This document shows positions 25,741-34,140 of a DNA stretch of 38,787 nt, piece by piece (positions within the stretch are counted from its first letter, which is position 1; each line of letters opens with the position of its first letter). The DNA lies in assembly GCA_004376465.1 (NCBI GenBank), contig SOJU01000141.1:1-38787 (forward strand), written 5' to 3'. The translations under genes were made by a program, and so were the position numbers. Source of the DNA: Anaerolineales bacterium. GTDB taxonomy: Bacteria > Chloroflexota > Anaerolineae > Anaerolineales > E44-bin32. Below the pieces are notes generated by a model. That model did not search any database. It saw nothing but the letters and a program-made list of their open reading frames with translations, and was not told the origin of the DNA.

Positions 25741-26270
25741 AGCCGATTCGAGACATGACTCAGGCCGAATTGGGTGCCTATGTCCAATCACACTTGAGCG
25801 CCAAAGGGATTGACGTTGTCTTATCAGGAGGCGCGGTCGTGGCAATCTACACTAATGGTAGGTATGTCTCGGGCAATCTAGATTTTGTCAATCGGTATTT
25901 TGTAAAGCGGTCGGTGATAAAAAGTGCAATTGAAGAGTTGGGATTTAAAGAAGCAGGAAGGCATTTCGAACACCACGATACAGAATACTTCGTAGAATTC
26001 CCTCCTGGGCCGCTTGCAATCGGCGAAGAATATAATATCAAGATCGACGAGTTCGAAATGGAAACAGGGATCCTGCGCTTAATCTCGCCGACCGATTGTG
26101 TGAAGGATAGACTAGTCTGGTATTACCATGACGGTGATAGACAGTGCTTATCACAAGCTATACTCGTGGCGCAAGATCATCAAATCGACATTGATAAAAT
26201 CAGAGAATGGTCAGACGGTGAGGGGAAACTTGAGGAGTTCGAAGAGATCGAGGCAGAGCTCCAAAGTTAG
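25737..26270 (+). CDS. nucleotidyltransferase-like protein
   Basis: 177-aa protein starting at GTG 25737. The region SGGAVVAIYTNGRYVSGNLDFVNRY looks like the beginning of a minimal nucleotidyltransferase fold (GG, then a D-x-D-type strand), as in proteins annotated as DUF6036/AbiEii-like. The first Asp of the usual pair is Asn here (GNLDF). A later YNIKIDEFE may supply a third acidic residue. The section LRLISPTDCVKDRLVWYYHDGDRQCLSQAI is typical of the C-terminal helical part of such NTases. Whether it is an active toxin or a house-keeping modifier is open. Confidence 0.65.
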   Translation: MKPIRDMTQAELGAYVQSHLSAKGIDVVLSGGAVVAIYTNGRYVSGNLDFVNRYFVKRSVIKSAIEELGFKEAGRHFEHHDTEYFVEFPPGPLAIGEEYNIKIDEFEMETGILRLISPTDCVKDRLVWYYHDGDRQCLSQAILVAQDHQIDIDKIREWSDGEGKLEEFEEIEAELQS

Positions 26271-26612
26271 ATGCACTCGGAACCAAGTTTTCGAAGGGAT
26301 TCTTAATCACCAATTTTAGTTTAGAATCTGTATCATCCAATTTATCAAGTAATCTGAGGCTGAAATCGAAAGCAGCAGCCCGACGGCGGGATCACGCAGG
26401 TACTCCCATCTTTGGCGATGTCATCAGAATCACTAAAATCTGCTTGTAGAAGCATTTATTGTTGCTTATTTAGTTTACCTGTAGCGTGTTGATAGGCTCA
26501 AAATCTTGAGTCCTGGAACCCTCCTCTAGGGTGTGGTGATAAGGGGTATGCAGTAGGCCCATATCCTGGGCAATCATTGCCTCGAACTATCTCCTAACTA
26601 GGCTGGATTTCG
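26271..26612. other. intergenic region, no gene seen
   Basis: 342 bp between convergent genes. The only structure noticed is a small hairpin ACCCT-CCTCT-AGGGT at 26518-26532. No T-rich tail follows it in either direction. Confidence 0.4.
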
Positions 26613-28340
26613 TTATTCATTCTGTGAAGTATTGGCGATCATCATTAACCCCGCCGCGATAACCCCGGTGCTAATCAATGCAGTCCCGAATCCAATCATC
26701 TGGATGGCAAACATCATTAAGAACATCCACAAGAAGGTGAAGTTATAACGCAGCGTCTGGAAACCGAATTGGTAGATCAACGCATACACCAACAACCCGC
26801 CCAGGAGGAACAGAATGATGTCGATCAATTTCGTTATACCTCGCCGTCCCTGGATCAGGAACCAGAACAATGTTGGTGCGATGAAAAGCAACGAGAATGG
26901 ATTTACCAGCAGTATGTAGATACCCACAATGCCGATGATAAGTAAGGCAAAACTCTTCGTATGCTTGAACGAGGGGGATTTGATGTGCCCAGCGTATTTT
27001 CGCGCCAGGCGCCGTCCAATGAACAGGAAGGATGCCAATCCAAGCAGGAAAAGGGTTATCGCTAACCAGTTTGGATTTAATATCTCCGGGTCTTTTGTGG
27101 TGGCGGGATAAAGGTCATACTCAAGCATAATACCAACGGCTACGAACACGTATAACAGAAGTATCGAGGCGACCAGGGGCAGCCACCAACCTAAAAAGTC
27201 AGGTAAAACCGCCCGCCAGGCGCTGAGTTTCTCTTTGAGTGAACGCCCACCAATGAGATAACTACCGAGGAAAAACAACCCGACGAAACCAATGAAAATG
27301 ATCCACAACGGTGCCCCACGAAAAACCTGCTGACTCTCATCGAAATACAAGTAAGGCCCTGACTCGCGTGGGAATTCCTGCATGGTTAGCAGCTGACGAA
27401 TCAACGTTTCCGTGATGGCTCCGGATTGTCCTACGGATCCGGGGGATTGGCGCGCCATGGTGTCATCCGGGTCATGCCATAAGCGGTAGTGCTCGTCACT
27501 AAACTCCATTGGATATCCACCCGTAAAGCCGATTGCCGGGACACCCGCCGAGACCATGGGTCCTTGGTCCATGAAAGAGATCGGCACGGCCTGATCGAGT
27601 GCCTGATCTATGGGCGCTCTGAGATTGACGTCCCACAAACCATCTGCTGCTCGAGCTGCATCCCTGGCTGTGAGTGCGAACCAGATTTGCCCGTATTTAC
27701 GAGATAGCCCAACGAGTTCCATATTCATACTGTCGTAGTATTCGCGCCCAACGTTATCTAATGAGATGCCCGCGATGATGTCGTCTGTATTAGGGTGAGT
27801 CTGAATATATCGAAGGCTGCCGAGCATCCCGTATTCCTCTGCGTCCGTTGCGACGAAAACCAACGTATATTTCAGTGGTTTTTCAGCATCAAAGATCTCT
27901 GCTAAATGCAGTAATATTGCGATGCCTGAGCCATCGTTATCGGCACCTTGAATGGTCGTCGAGGCCTGGTCATGATGCGCAACGACAAGTATTTCGTGCC
28001 TACCTTCGTTTATCTCTCCAGGCAGTCGGCAGACGACGTTTCTCAATTTCAATGGTTCGCTGTAGTTTATGACCTCCCATTCATCGAACGAACAATTCCA
28101 TCCAGATTGTGTGAATTGCTCTCTCAACCATTCGGTCGCAAGCCTGTTTTGATCAGTCCCACTGTGTCGGTTTGTAAATTGGGTGACAAATTCGCTTTCG
28201 ATGTCGAATGCCCTAGTGCCATCGAAGCGGATGGCGTTGGGATCGAAGTTGATTTTATTTTCTGGACCGGGGCTGCAGGCAGTGATCGAGAATAGGATGA
28301 GAAATACGATTGCGAATGCAAACTTCTTCTGAGTGTTCAT
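26613..28340 (-). CDS. M28 family metallopeptidase with C-terminal membrane domain
   Basis: 575-aa secreted/membrane aminopeptidase-like protein. The leader ends in the lipobox SITAC (Cys22). The M28 catalytic domain spans about residues 45-320, with zinc ligands and catalytic acids in order: H122/D124 in VVAHHDQ, D134 in GADNDGSG, E168-E169 in TDAEEYG, D195 in SLDNVG and the last His in EHYRLWHDPDDT. After residue 340 come about eight hydrophobic segments (LWIIFIGFVGLFFLGSYLI and others), so the peptidase is tethered outside both by lipid and by a membrane domain. A good GGGAGGAATT ribosome site precedes the ATG. Likely degrades external peptides. No transporter is linked. Confidence 0.88.
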   Translation of the reverse strand: MNTQKKFAFAIVFLILFSITACSPGPENKINFDPNAIRFDGTRAFDIESEFVTQFTNRHSGTDQNRLATEWLREQFTQSGWNCSFDEWEVINYSEPLKLRNVVCRLPGEINEGRHEILVVAHHDQASTTIQGADNDGSGIAILLHLAEIFDAEKPLKYTLVFVATDAEEYGMLGSLRYIQTHPNTDDIIAGISLDNVGREYYDSMNMELVGLSRKYGQIWFALTARDAARAADGLWDVNLRAPIDQALDQAVPISFMDQGPMVSAGVPAIGFTGGYPMEFSDEHYRLWHDPDDTMARQSPGSVGQSGAITETLIRQLLTMQEFPRESGPYLYFDESQQVFRGAPLWIIFIGFVGLFFLGSYLIGGRSLKEKLSAWRAVLPDFLGWWLPLVASILLLYVFVAVGIMLEYDLYPATTKDPEILNPNWLAITLFLLGLASFLFIGRRLARKYAGHIKSPSFKHTKSFALLIIGIVGIYILLVNPFSLLFIAPTLFWFLIQGRRGITKLIDIILFLLGGLLVYALIYQFGFQTLRYNFTFLWMFLMMFAIQMIGFGTALISTGVIAAGLMMIANTSQNE

Positions 28341-28827
28341 TTTTAATTCCTCCCGTTTTATCCCCGCCGTTTGATTCGATCGTGACAGACTTCTTTAATA
28401 CCTTAACCCTGGAGCGGAGTTCAAGTTATCCTCTCCTTAACATAAAACGATACTTGTCCAGACAAGAGTATTATTGCATAACTTATAGAGTTGTGTATGA
28501 GGCATTCGATAATGAGAGTTGCCAGATGCTAGGGCAGGGTAGGTTCCTTTATTTTGCGCAATCAGGAGCTTTGATTGCACTATTGATCTTTTCATACTAT
28601 GTATAGAATATGTGAAACTAGAAGCTGGTCGGGTTTCCATAATTGTTTGACCATAAGACCACCCTGGGAAACCTGGCCTGACGGTCCAAGGCCCCCATTA
28701 TTGGAAGTGAACTTATAACCTGGCGAATGCCGGCAACAACAAACTTGAACTCAACCGTTCGTAAGAACGTATTAAGAGTGTGCCAGGCAATCTGGGATCA
28801 ATTGAACAAATGAGGAAGGCAAAAATC
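28341..28827. other. divergent intergenic region
   Basis: 487 bp between divergent genes. Contains the palindrome CTTGTC-CA-GACAAG (28453-28466) and CGTTC-GTAA-GAACG (28756-28769). On the minus strand TTGAAC and TATTAA lie 18 bp apart (complement of about 28398-28427), a possible promoter for the M28 gene. The spacer has weak MerR-like dyad character. No ORF is credible here. Confidence 0.4.
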
Positions 28828-29943
28828 ATGGATCGTAGAACCTTCATTCGAGTGGCTGCGCCGTTCGTTGGCAGTGTTCTCGGGGCACAAGCACTCTCTG
28901 GCTGTCGTCGTGCTCTTGGTTTGATCCCATCCGCAATGCCGACAAACCCACCTTCCGAGATACCCACGAACACCCCGCCGCCTTTACCCACTGCCACCAA
29001 TCTCCCAGACCCTACCGCAACCACTGTGCCGGATCGAGCCGTGGTCGTACTGGTTAAAACCGAAGACCGCATCGATGGTGTGCAGCGAGCTTTGTCGATT
29101 CTTGAGGCGCGTGACTTTCGCGGCAAGCGAGTGCTGGTTAAACCCAATTTAAACAGCTCTCACGCAACGCCCGGATCAACACATAATGATGTCCTAGCCA
29201 CGATGGTCCAGTGGGTAGAGCAAAACGGTTCCGAGCATATCACCGTCGGCGATCGCAGCGGCATGGAGATGACCCGCCGGGTGATGGACAAAAAAGGTCT
29301 TCCTGCCATGGGAGATGAACTTGGCTTTGACTTGATCGCTTTTGACGAACTCGAAGTCGAGGATTGGGAGCATATTGAATTCGAAGGTTCAGATTGGCCA
29401 TCGGGGATCGCACTCGCTCGACCGGTGCGGGAGGCAGAAGGCATCGTTTCACTCTGTTGTCTAAAGACCCATCGATTTGGAGGTCACTTCACCATGTCGC
29501 TCAAGAATTCGGTGGGCATGATCGCCTCTCATGTGCCGGGCGAAGGCGTGGAATATATGGCCCAGTTGCACAATTCTACAGCCCAGCGGCGCATGATCGC
29601 GGAGATTAACGCTGCCTACAAGCCCGACCTTGTCATCGTCGACGCAGTAGACGCCTTCATATATGGTGGCCCGGATACAGGAACGTTAGCCCACCCGGGA
29701 TTGATTCTTGCGGGTACCGATCGTGTGGCCATCGATGCGGTTGGAGTTGCAATCCTGCGATATTTCGGCACCACCAACGTGGTTCAGCAGGGTCCGATAT
29801 TCAAGCAAGCCCAGATTGAACGAGCCGTGTCTCTTGGCCTCGGGATTGACCATCCCAACAAGATCGATTTAATCACAGATGATGCGGCGAGCGATGGTTT
29901 TGCCGAAACGCTGCGCCCGATCCTTCTCCAGGATGCGGCTTAA
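28828..29943 (+). CDS. Tat-exported DUF362 lipoprotein
   Basis: 371 aa from ATG 28828. The track starts at 28780, but Met17 gives a textbook twin-arginine signal, MDRRTFIRVAAPFVGS, ending in the lipobox LSGC (Cys26), and has GAGGAAGG upstream. A Thr/Pro-rich tether follows (residues about 36-68). The DUF362 domain comes next: RVLVKPNLNSSHATPGSTHND, HITVGDRSGMEMTRRVM, IVSLCCLKTHRFGGHFTMSLKNSVGM, VIVDAVDAFIYGGPDTG and ILAGTDRVAIDAVG. No ferredoxin-type Cys cluster is attached. Tat export implies the protein folds, possibly with a cofactor, before secretion. The function of DUF362 is not settled. Confidence 0.87.
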   Translation: MDRRTFIRVAAPFVGSVLGAQALSGCRRALGLIPSAMPTNPPSEIPTNTPPPLPTATNLPDPTATTVPDRAVVVLVKTEDRIDGVQRALSILEARDFRGKRVLVKPNLNSSHATPGSTHNDVLATMVQWVEQNGSEHITVGDRSGMEMTRRVMDKKGLPAMGDELGFDLIAFDELEVEDWEHIEFEGSDWPSGIALARPVREAEGIVSLCCLKTHRFGGHFTMSLKNSVGMIASHVPGEGVEYMAQLHNSTAQRRMIAEINAAYKPDLVIVDAVDAFIYGGPDTGTLAHPGLILAGTDRVAIDAVGVAILRYFGTTNVVQQGPIFKQAQIERAVSLGLGIDHPNKIDLITDDAASDGFAETLRPILLQDAA

Positions 29944-30078
29944 GAGCAGATAATCGTGCCCCTGGAGTAGATGAATGGCTTCTTGGTTGCAGCCATGGAA
30001 GCCTGCCGCTGCGGCGTGGTTCCCAATCTGCGTCACCCAGGTGCTCCAAGCCCCCAGCTGGCCTCCCTCAAGTTGAGG

Positions 30079-30098
30079 GTGATTATAAGAGTAATCGG
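30079..30098 (+). repeat. dispersed palindrome, degenerate copy 2
   Basis: GTGATTAT-AAGA-GTAATCGG followed by AAAC. The right arm is conserved, and the left arm differs at its first two bases. Confidence 0.5.
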
Positions 30099-30149
30099 AA
30101 ACTGAGAAGTGCTACTTCGCTGAGTTCTAGTACCGCTGAAGTTTTACCG

Positions 30150-30178
30150 CCCCCGCCTCGCAAAGGTCGGGGGTTTTC
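30150..30178 (+). terminator. intrinsic terminator downstream of DUF362
   Basis: CCCCCGCCT-CGCAA-AGGTCGGGG(G), one bulged base, followed by TTTTCTTT. It ends transcripts from the DUF362 gene about 205 nt after its stop. Confidence 0.75.
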
Positions 30179-30217
30179 TTTACCCAACTAGCACCCCCTT
30201 TAATGTGGTCTTCGTCC

Positions 30218-30246
30218 TTGACATCGAATTGTGTTTCGAATATTAT
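30218..30246 (+). promoter_or_regulatory. consensus promoter with internal inverted repeat
   Basis: TTGACA (30218-30223), 17 bp, TATTAT (30241-30246). The spacer is itself a dyad, TCGAA-N6-TTCGA (30224-30239). A repressor bound there would sit between the two boxes. The winged-helix protein of the same operon is the obvious candidate. Confidence 0.75.
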
Positions 30247-30310
30247 TCAGTAAACAGGTTGGCGATACCAACCGGTCGGCGGCAACAACATGATGGAGAG
30301 GAGTGATTTC

Positions 30311-30958
30311 ATGGACACAGAGAACACGTTGAATCGGGCTTATGCTCATTGGCTTAAAGATGGCATTTTTGAGATCGGGTTAGGGATTCTCTTTACAGGC
30401 GTTGGCGCATTGCGTGCCATCATCCACTTTGCTGGAGCAAAGTCGGCCGCCTATTATTGGCTTTCAGGAGGATTGCTCGTATTCATGATTGGAGTTGCAT
30501 GGGGAGGCAAGCGGTTCGGCGAGGCTCTTAAAGAGCGCATCACTTACCCGCGCACAGGGTATATGGCTTTCAAGCCACGCACTTACAATTATAAAAACAT
30601 CCTTGCCTTCATTGCCTTGTTAATATTTGGTGGGATTCTCGGCGGTATGCTGGGAATATTTTCCACTCAGCCAAATCAACAGAAGATAGGGGTTTTCGTT
30701 CCAATTGTAATGGGTATTGTCGGTGCGCTGGCTTTCGCCTACGTTGCACAACGGGTTGAAGTAAAACGACTTTATTATCTTGCAGCCTTCTCTATCGGGA
30801 TTGGGTTGGTAATTGGTGCGCTCGGTGTTGGCGTTGTTCTTGGCGTTTCTTTTTTCTACTTAAGTATCGGCCTGGCACTGGTTGTGTCGGGGTGTGTGGC
30901 GCTGGTGCAATATCTCCGTAGTCATGAACCGGTTGACCTGAACGGAGAGAGCCAGTGA
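30311..30958 (+). CDS. polytopic membrane protein paired with winged-helix regulator
   Basis: 215 aa from ATG 30311, chosen over the track start 30290 because GAGAGGAG lies 7 nt before it. About six hydrophobic segments: GIFEIGLGILFTGVGALRAIIHF, YYWLSGGLLVFMIGVAW, ILAFIALLIFGGILGGMLGIF, VFVPIVMGIVGALAFAYVA, LYYLAAFSIGIGLVIGALG and VVLGVSFFYLSIGLALVVSG. A conserved-looking YPRTGYMAFKP lies in the first large loop. No family function recognised. The stop overlaps the next GTG (GTGA), so the membrane protein and the regulator are made together. It may be a membrane sensor or the regulated target. Confidence 0.75.
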   Translation: MDTENTLNRAYAHWLKDGIFEIGLGILFTGVGALRAIIHFAGAKSAAYYWLSGGLLVFMIGVAWGGKRFGEALKERITYPRTGYMAFKPRTYNYKNILAFIALLIFGGILGGMLGIFSTQPNQQKIGVFVPIVMGIVGALAFAYVAQRVEVKRLYYLAAFSIGIGLVIGALGVGVVLGVSFFYLSIGLALVVSGCVALVQYLRSHEPVDLNGESQ

Positions 30959-31272
30959 ACGATACCGACACTTTGCAAAGCATGCTTGATGTTGATCGGC
31001 TTATTCACGAGCCTGCCCGTCTGATTATCCTTTCCATTCTCTACGTCCTCGAAAGTGCTGACTTCCTGTACCTGCTCCGAGAAACAGGGCTGGGCAAAGG
31101 CAATCTATCATCGCATCTGACACGATTAGAACAAGCAGAATACATCACAATAGAAAAGACCTATCGAGGCAAGACTCCGATGACAATTTGTCAGCTTACC
31201 GGAGCAGGGCAGGCCGCATTTGAGACTTATCGTGAGCAACTCAAGAATGTTGTTAATACAATGTACAAGTAA
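30955..31272 (+). CDS. winged-helix transcriptional regulator
   Basis: 105-aa single-domain winged-helix DNA-binding protein of the MarR/ArsR-like HTH_34 type. Sequence: LDVDRLIHEPARLIILSILYVLESADFLYLLRETGLGKGNLSSHLTRLEQAEYITIEKTY split into helices 1-3, and wing RGKTPMTICQLTGAGQAAFETY. Starts at GTG 30955. It has no obvious effector domain, so signalling probably goes through the co-encoded membrane protein. It probably autoregulates through the TCGAA-N6-TTCGA dyad in its own promoter. Confidence 0.85.
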   Translation: MNDTDTLQSMLDVDRLIHEPARLIILSILYVLESADFLYLLRETGLGKGNLSSHLTRLEQAEYITIEKTYRGKTPMTICQLTGAGQAAFETYREQLKNVVNTMYK

Positions 31273-31754
31273 CGGCCTTTTCGGGTCAGGATAGGATAAA
31301 TGTTGTTGACGATTGGCATCACGTCGACCTGAATGCAACACAAACAAGCATGGATTTTCAAAATTCTCAGCTGCCATGATAGGTTTTTTGTTGCTTAAAG
31401 TGAGCATTTCAGTTTCCGATAATTCCTGTCATCGAAGCCTAGGTCTTCTCGGCAAGCGATTATGAAAGTAAATAGAATTAATAAAATGACAGCCCCCAGC
31501 TGGAAACGCCGGTTGGTTTTTTTTCGTGTCTAAAGACTCTTATCCACTTAACAATGAACAGAGTGCTTTTTATTCGCACTTAATATCCACAAACTTTCGG
31601 GTTGTGTTTCGTTTGGGGTAAATAAGATAGAGAGTTGGAAGTTTGTCAGCCCTCTATTATGTGGAATACTTCAGATATGGCCGTAACTTTATACCTAATG
31701 GGGGGTTATTGAAGGAAATCCGTTATTCTATTTAATGTCCAAGAGGAGGAAGTA
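31273..31754. other. intergenic region upstream of ECF operon
   Basis: 482 bp. Contains a terminator at 31496, then about 230 nt of leader-like sequence before the ECF S gene. TTGTGTTTCG at 31602-31611 repeats a 10-mer found in the promoter at 30229-30238. CTTCA (31669) and TGAAG could close a stem of about 50 nt with an inner TAAC/GTTA pair. I could not match it to any known riboswitch class. Confidence 0.4.
31496..31524 (+). terminator. intrinsic terminator
   Basis: CCAGCTGG-AAACG-CCGGTTGG (two G-U pairs) followed by T8. It separates the membrane/winged-helix pair from the ECF operon. Confidence 0.75.
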
Positions 31755-32321
31755 ATGTCTGAAGATCGAATTTCAAGTGAACGTAAGCCTTTGCTTTCAG
31801 CTAGGCAAGTTGGGGTAGCTGCCGCATTTGGTGGTGTCGCCTTGGCCCTGGTATTGGCAGGCATAACGATCCCAATACCAGGAACTCCTGTTGTCACGGA
31901 CCCCCGCGAGATTTTCACCACGATTGGCGCCGCTCTGACCGGTCCCGTGGGCGGGATAGTCATCGGTATTCTCGCTGGGATCGCTGAGCCGGGCATTCCC
32001 CTGGCAAGTTTGATCGCTCACATCATCGGCGGGATTTACATGGGCTATGTTTATAAGAGCTTCACCTGGAAGTCAAAGGATAACCGGGTCACTTATCTTG
32101 TGAAGTGGGCCGTAACGGTTTTGGGTTACTACTTCGTCGTAGTGGTGCCACTCTTTGTGGTTGGCTTGATGATGTTCTACCCAGATCCAGAATTTGGTGG
32201 ATTCTTTGGGTTCCTAACTGTGTTGGAAACTGGAGCAGCCCCAGAAGCAGTCATCACCACAGTAGTGACCACGATCATCATGTCTGTATTACCAGAACGT
32301 TACCGCCGCCCGCTTTGGTAA
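31755..32321 (+). CDS. ECF transporter S component (substrate unknown)
   Basis: 188-aa integral membrane protein with about five or six spans (QVGVAAAFGGVALALVLAGITI; IGAALTGPVGGIVIGILAGI; LASLIAHIIGGIYMGYVYK; LVKWAVTVLGYYFVVVVPLFVVGLMMF; C-terminal VITTVVTTIIMSVLP). The sequence, length and position directly before the ECF ATPase and T genes identify it as the substrate-binding S subunit. It does not resemble the thiamine, biotin, riboflavin or folate S families closely enough to name. AGAGGAGGAAG precedes the ATG. The operon ends in an acetamidase/formamidase, so an amide-bearing small molecule is the best guess for the substrate. Confidence 0.78.
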   Translation: MSEDRISSERKPLLSARQVGVAAAFGGVALALVLAGITIPIPGTPVVTDPREIFTTIGAALTGPVGGIVIGILAGIAEPGIPLASLIAHIIGGIYMGYVYKSFTWKSKDNRVTYLVKWAVTVLGYYFVVVVPLFVVGLMMFYPDPEFGGFFGFLTVLETGAAPEAVITTVVTTIIMSVLPERYRRPLW

Positions 32322-32355
32322 GTATTTCTAATATCATAATTCGAGTAGTTTTTTT

Positions 32356-32391
32356 CCCAAGTCGCAATCCGTTTGAGGATTGTGGCTTGGG
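32356..32391 (+). other. long intercistronic hairpin between ECF S and A genes
   Basis: CCCAAGTCGCAATCC-GTTTGA-GGATTGTGGCTTGGG: a 15-bp stem with two G-U pairs. No T run follows on either strand, so it is not a standard terminator. It may stabilise the upstream mRNA or set the S:A ratio. Confidence 0.65.
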
Positions 32392-32415
32392 GTCTAATAT
32401 TCCATAATATTCCAC

Positions 32416-34140
32416 ATGTCCATTGACGTTGAATTCCAAAATCTAACCTTTACATATGAAGGGGCGGATCAGCCTGCTTTAAAGGACATAAATTTTACGG
32501 TTTCACCTGGTGAGATTATCTTAATTACCGGACCTGCGGGGAGCGGTAAGACTACATTATGTTATTGCATCAATGGCTTGGTACCTCATTTTCATGAAGG
32601 GGATTTTATCGGGGATGTATTGGTGCGTGAACATAATACGCGCAGGTCTCGAGTTGGCGGGCTGGCCTCTTTAGTTGGGATGGTTTTCCAAGACCCGGAA
32701 AGTCAATTGGTTACCAGCAGTGTGGCTGACGAGGTCGCTTTTGGTCCAGAAAATTTTGGGGTTCCTCGTGAAGAGATCAATCAACGGGTCGCAAACGCGT
32801 TAAAGGCCACTCGTTTAGAAGGATATGATGAGCGAGAACCGCATACATTATCTGGGGGAGAACAGCAAGCTTGTGTGATCGCTGCGGTTTATGCGATGCA
32901 GCCTGAGATCTATGTCATGGATGAACCACTTGCCAATCTTGACCCCGAAGGCAAAGCAAAGGTGTTGCGGGTGGTTGTGGAATTGGCCAAGCAACGCGGG
33001 AAAACACTTGTGTTGGTGGAACACGCGTTAGAAGAAGTGCTGCCTTTGGTGGATCGGGTTATCGTGCTGGATAAGGGGCAAATCGTACGCGATGGGCCGA
33101 TAGAGGAAATCTTGGAAGCGGGAGATATTCCCTTTGTATTCACACGGCCACCAATCTTGCGGCTGGGAGAGAAATATGGGCTGACCCCATTACCGCTTTC
33201 TTCCCAGGATTTCTATGAAAAATTCCAGGCGCGCTATACCGTGGATGATATTCAGTGGGAGGATTCAAACCAGGGTGATTTCAATGTAGGTATGCAAGTC
33301 ATTAAGATAGAAGATATTTCATTTTCCTACAATAAGAACGCAACGAATCAAGCAGAAGCTTTGAAAAATATCAGTCTATCGGTCTGTGCAGGCGAGATGG
33401 TGGCAATTTTAGGGCGTAATGGCTCTGGAAAGACGACTCTGGTCCGGCATATCATTGGATTGCTTCACCCAGATGCTGGAAAGGTAGTCGTTCTAAATAA
33501 AGATGTGGCCCTGACCCCAACATATGAACTTGCGCGGGATGTTGGTTTTTGTTTTCAAAACCCCAACCACCAGATTGTTTCTTTCAATGTGCGGGATGAG
33601 ATTATTTTTGGCCTCAAAGCCCATGGCATTGATCCCGGAGAATTTGATTCCCGGATTCAGGAGTCATTAGAATTTGTAAACATGCTTGACTACATCGATG
33701 CGGAGGTATTTGATCTAGGGATGGGTCAGAAAAAAAGGGTTACTTTAGCATCCGTGCTATCCCTGAGACCAGGAATATTAATTGTGGATGAGCCTACGAC
33801 TGGGCAGGATCCATGGATGGCTCAAGAAATCTTTGAGATCATTAAACGTTTGAATGATTCTGGCACAACTGTTCTAATCATCACTCACCAAATTGATTTT
33901 GCTGCTGCCTATGCAAAGCGAGCGGTTGTGCTGGATGAAGGTAGGATCAAATTTGATGGCGCAATTAAAGATTTGCTTGTTGATCAAGATTTAATGAAAG
34001 CGTCTGCTTTGGAAATGCCGCCAACCACTCGATTGGCATCCTTGATGAGCCGCCATGGCATTCCTCCCTGGTTGGTGACGATGGAAGAGTTGGACCAGGC
34101 GATTGGCAAGCTGGTGGAGACTTCTTCAAATGGCCATTGA
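32416..34140 (+). CDS. ECF transporter fused A-A' ATPase
   Basis: 574-aa energising subunit with two ABC domains fused in one chain (YkoD-like). NBD1 has Walker A GPAGSGKTTL (residues 39-48), FQDPESQL as Q-loop, signature LSGGEQQ and Walker B EIYVMDEPLANLDP. A linker of about 60 residues follows. NBD2 has Walker A GRNGSGKTTL (about 333-342), FQNPNHQIVSFNV, a variant signature LGMGQKK in place of LSGGQ, and ILIVDEPTTGQDP. One canonical and one altered signature suggests unequal ATP sites. The FQ(D/N)P segments are ECF-type. The stop overlaps the T gene by 11 nt. Confidence 0.92.
   Translation: MSIDVEFQNLTFTYEGADQPALKDINFTVSPGEIILITGPAGSGKTTLCYCINGLVPHFHEGDFIGDVLVREHNTRRSRVGGLASLVGMVFQDPESQLVTSSVADEVAFGPENFGVPREEINQRVANALKATRLEGYDEREPHTLSGGEQQACVIAAVYAMQPEIYVMDEPLANLDPEGKAKVLRVVVELAKQRGKTLVLVEHALEEVLPLVDRVIVLDKGQIVRDGPIEEILEAGDIPFVFTRPPILRLGEKYGLTPLPLSSQDFYEKFQARYTVDDIQWEDSNQGDFNVGMQVIKIEDISFSYNKNATNQAEALKNISLSVCAGEMVAILGRNGSGKTTLVRHIIGLLHPDAGKVVVLNKDVALTPTYELARDVGFCFQNPNHQIVSFNVRDEIIFGLKAHGIDPGEFDSRIQESLEFVNMLDYIDAEVFDLGMGQKKRVTLASVLSLRPGILIVDEPTTGQDPWMAQEIFEIIKRLNDSGTTVLIITHQIDFAAAYAKRAVVLDEGRIKFDGAIKDLLVDQDLMKASALEMPPTTRLASLMSRHGIPPWLVTMEELDQAIGKLVETSSNGH

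Larger units (their letters stand above)
29944..30217. other. intergenic region with terminator and palindromes
   Basis: Between DUF362 and the next promoter. Holds a 7-bp hairpin CCCTCAA-G-TTGAGGG around 30065-30079, one degenerate copy of the dispersed palindrome, and the terminator at 30150. No gene. Confidence 0.5.

Noticed and set aside
28398-28430. MerR-type operator upstream of the M28 gene
   Set aside because: The dyad is imperfect, the spacer is 18 bp where MerR promoters usually have 19-20, and no MerR gene is nearby.
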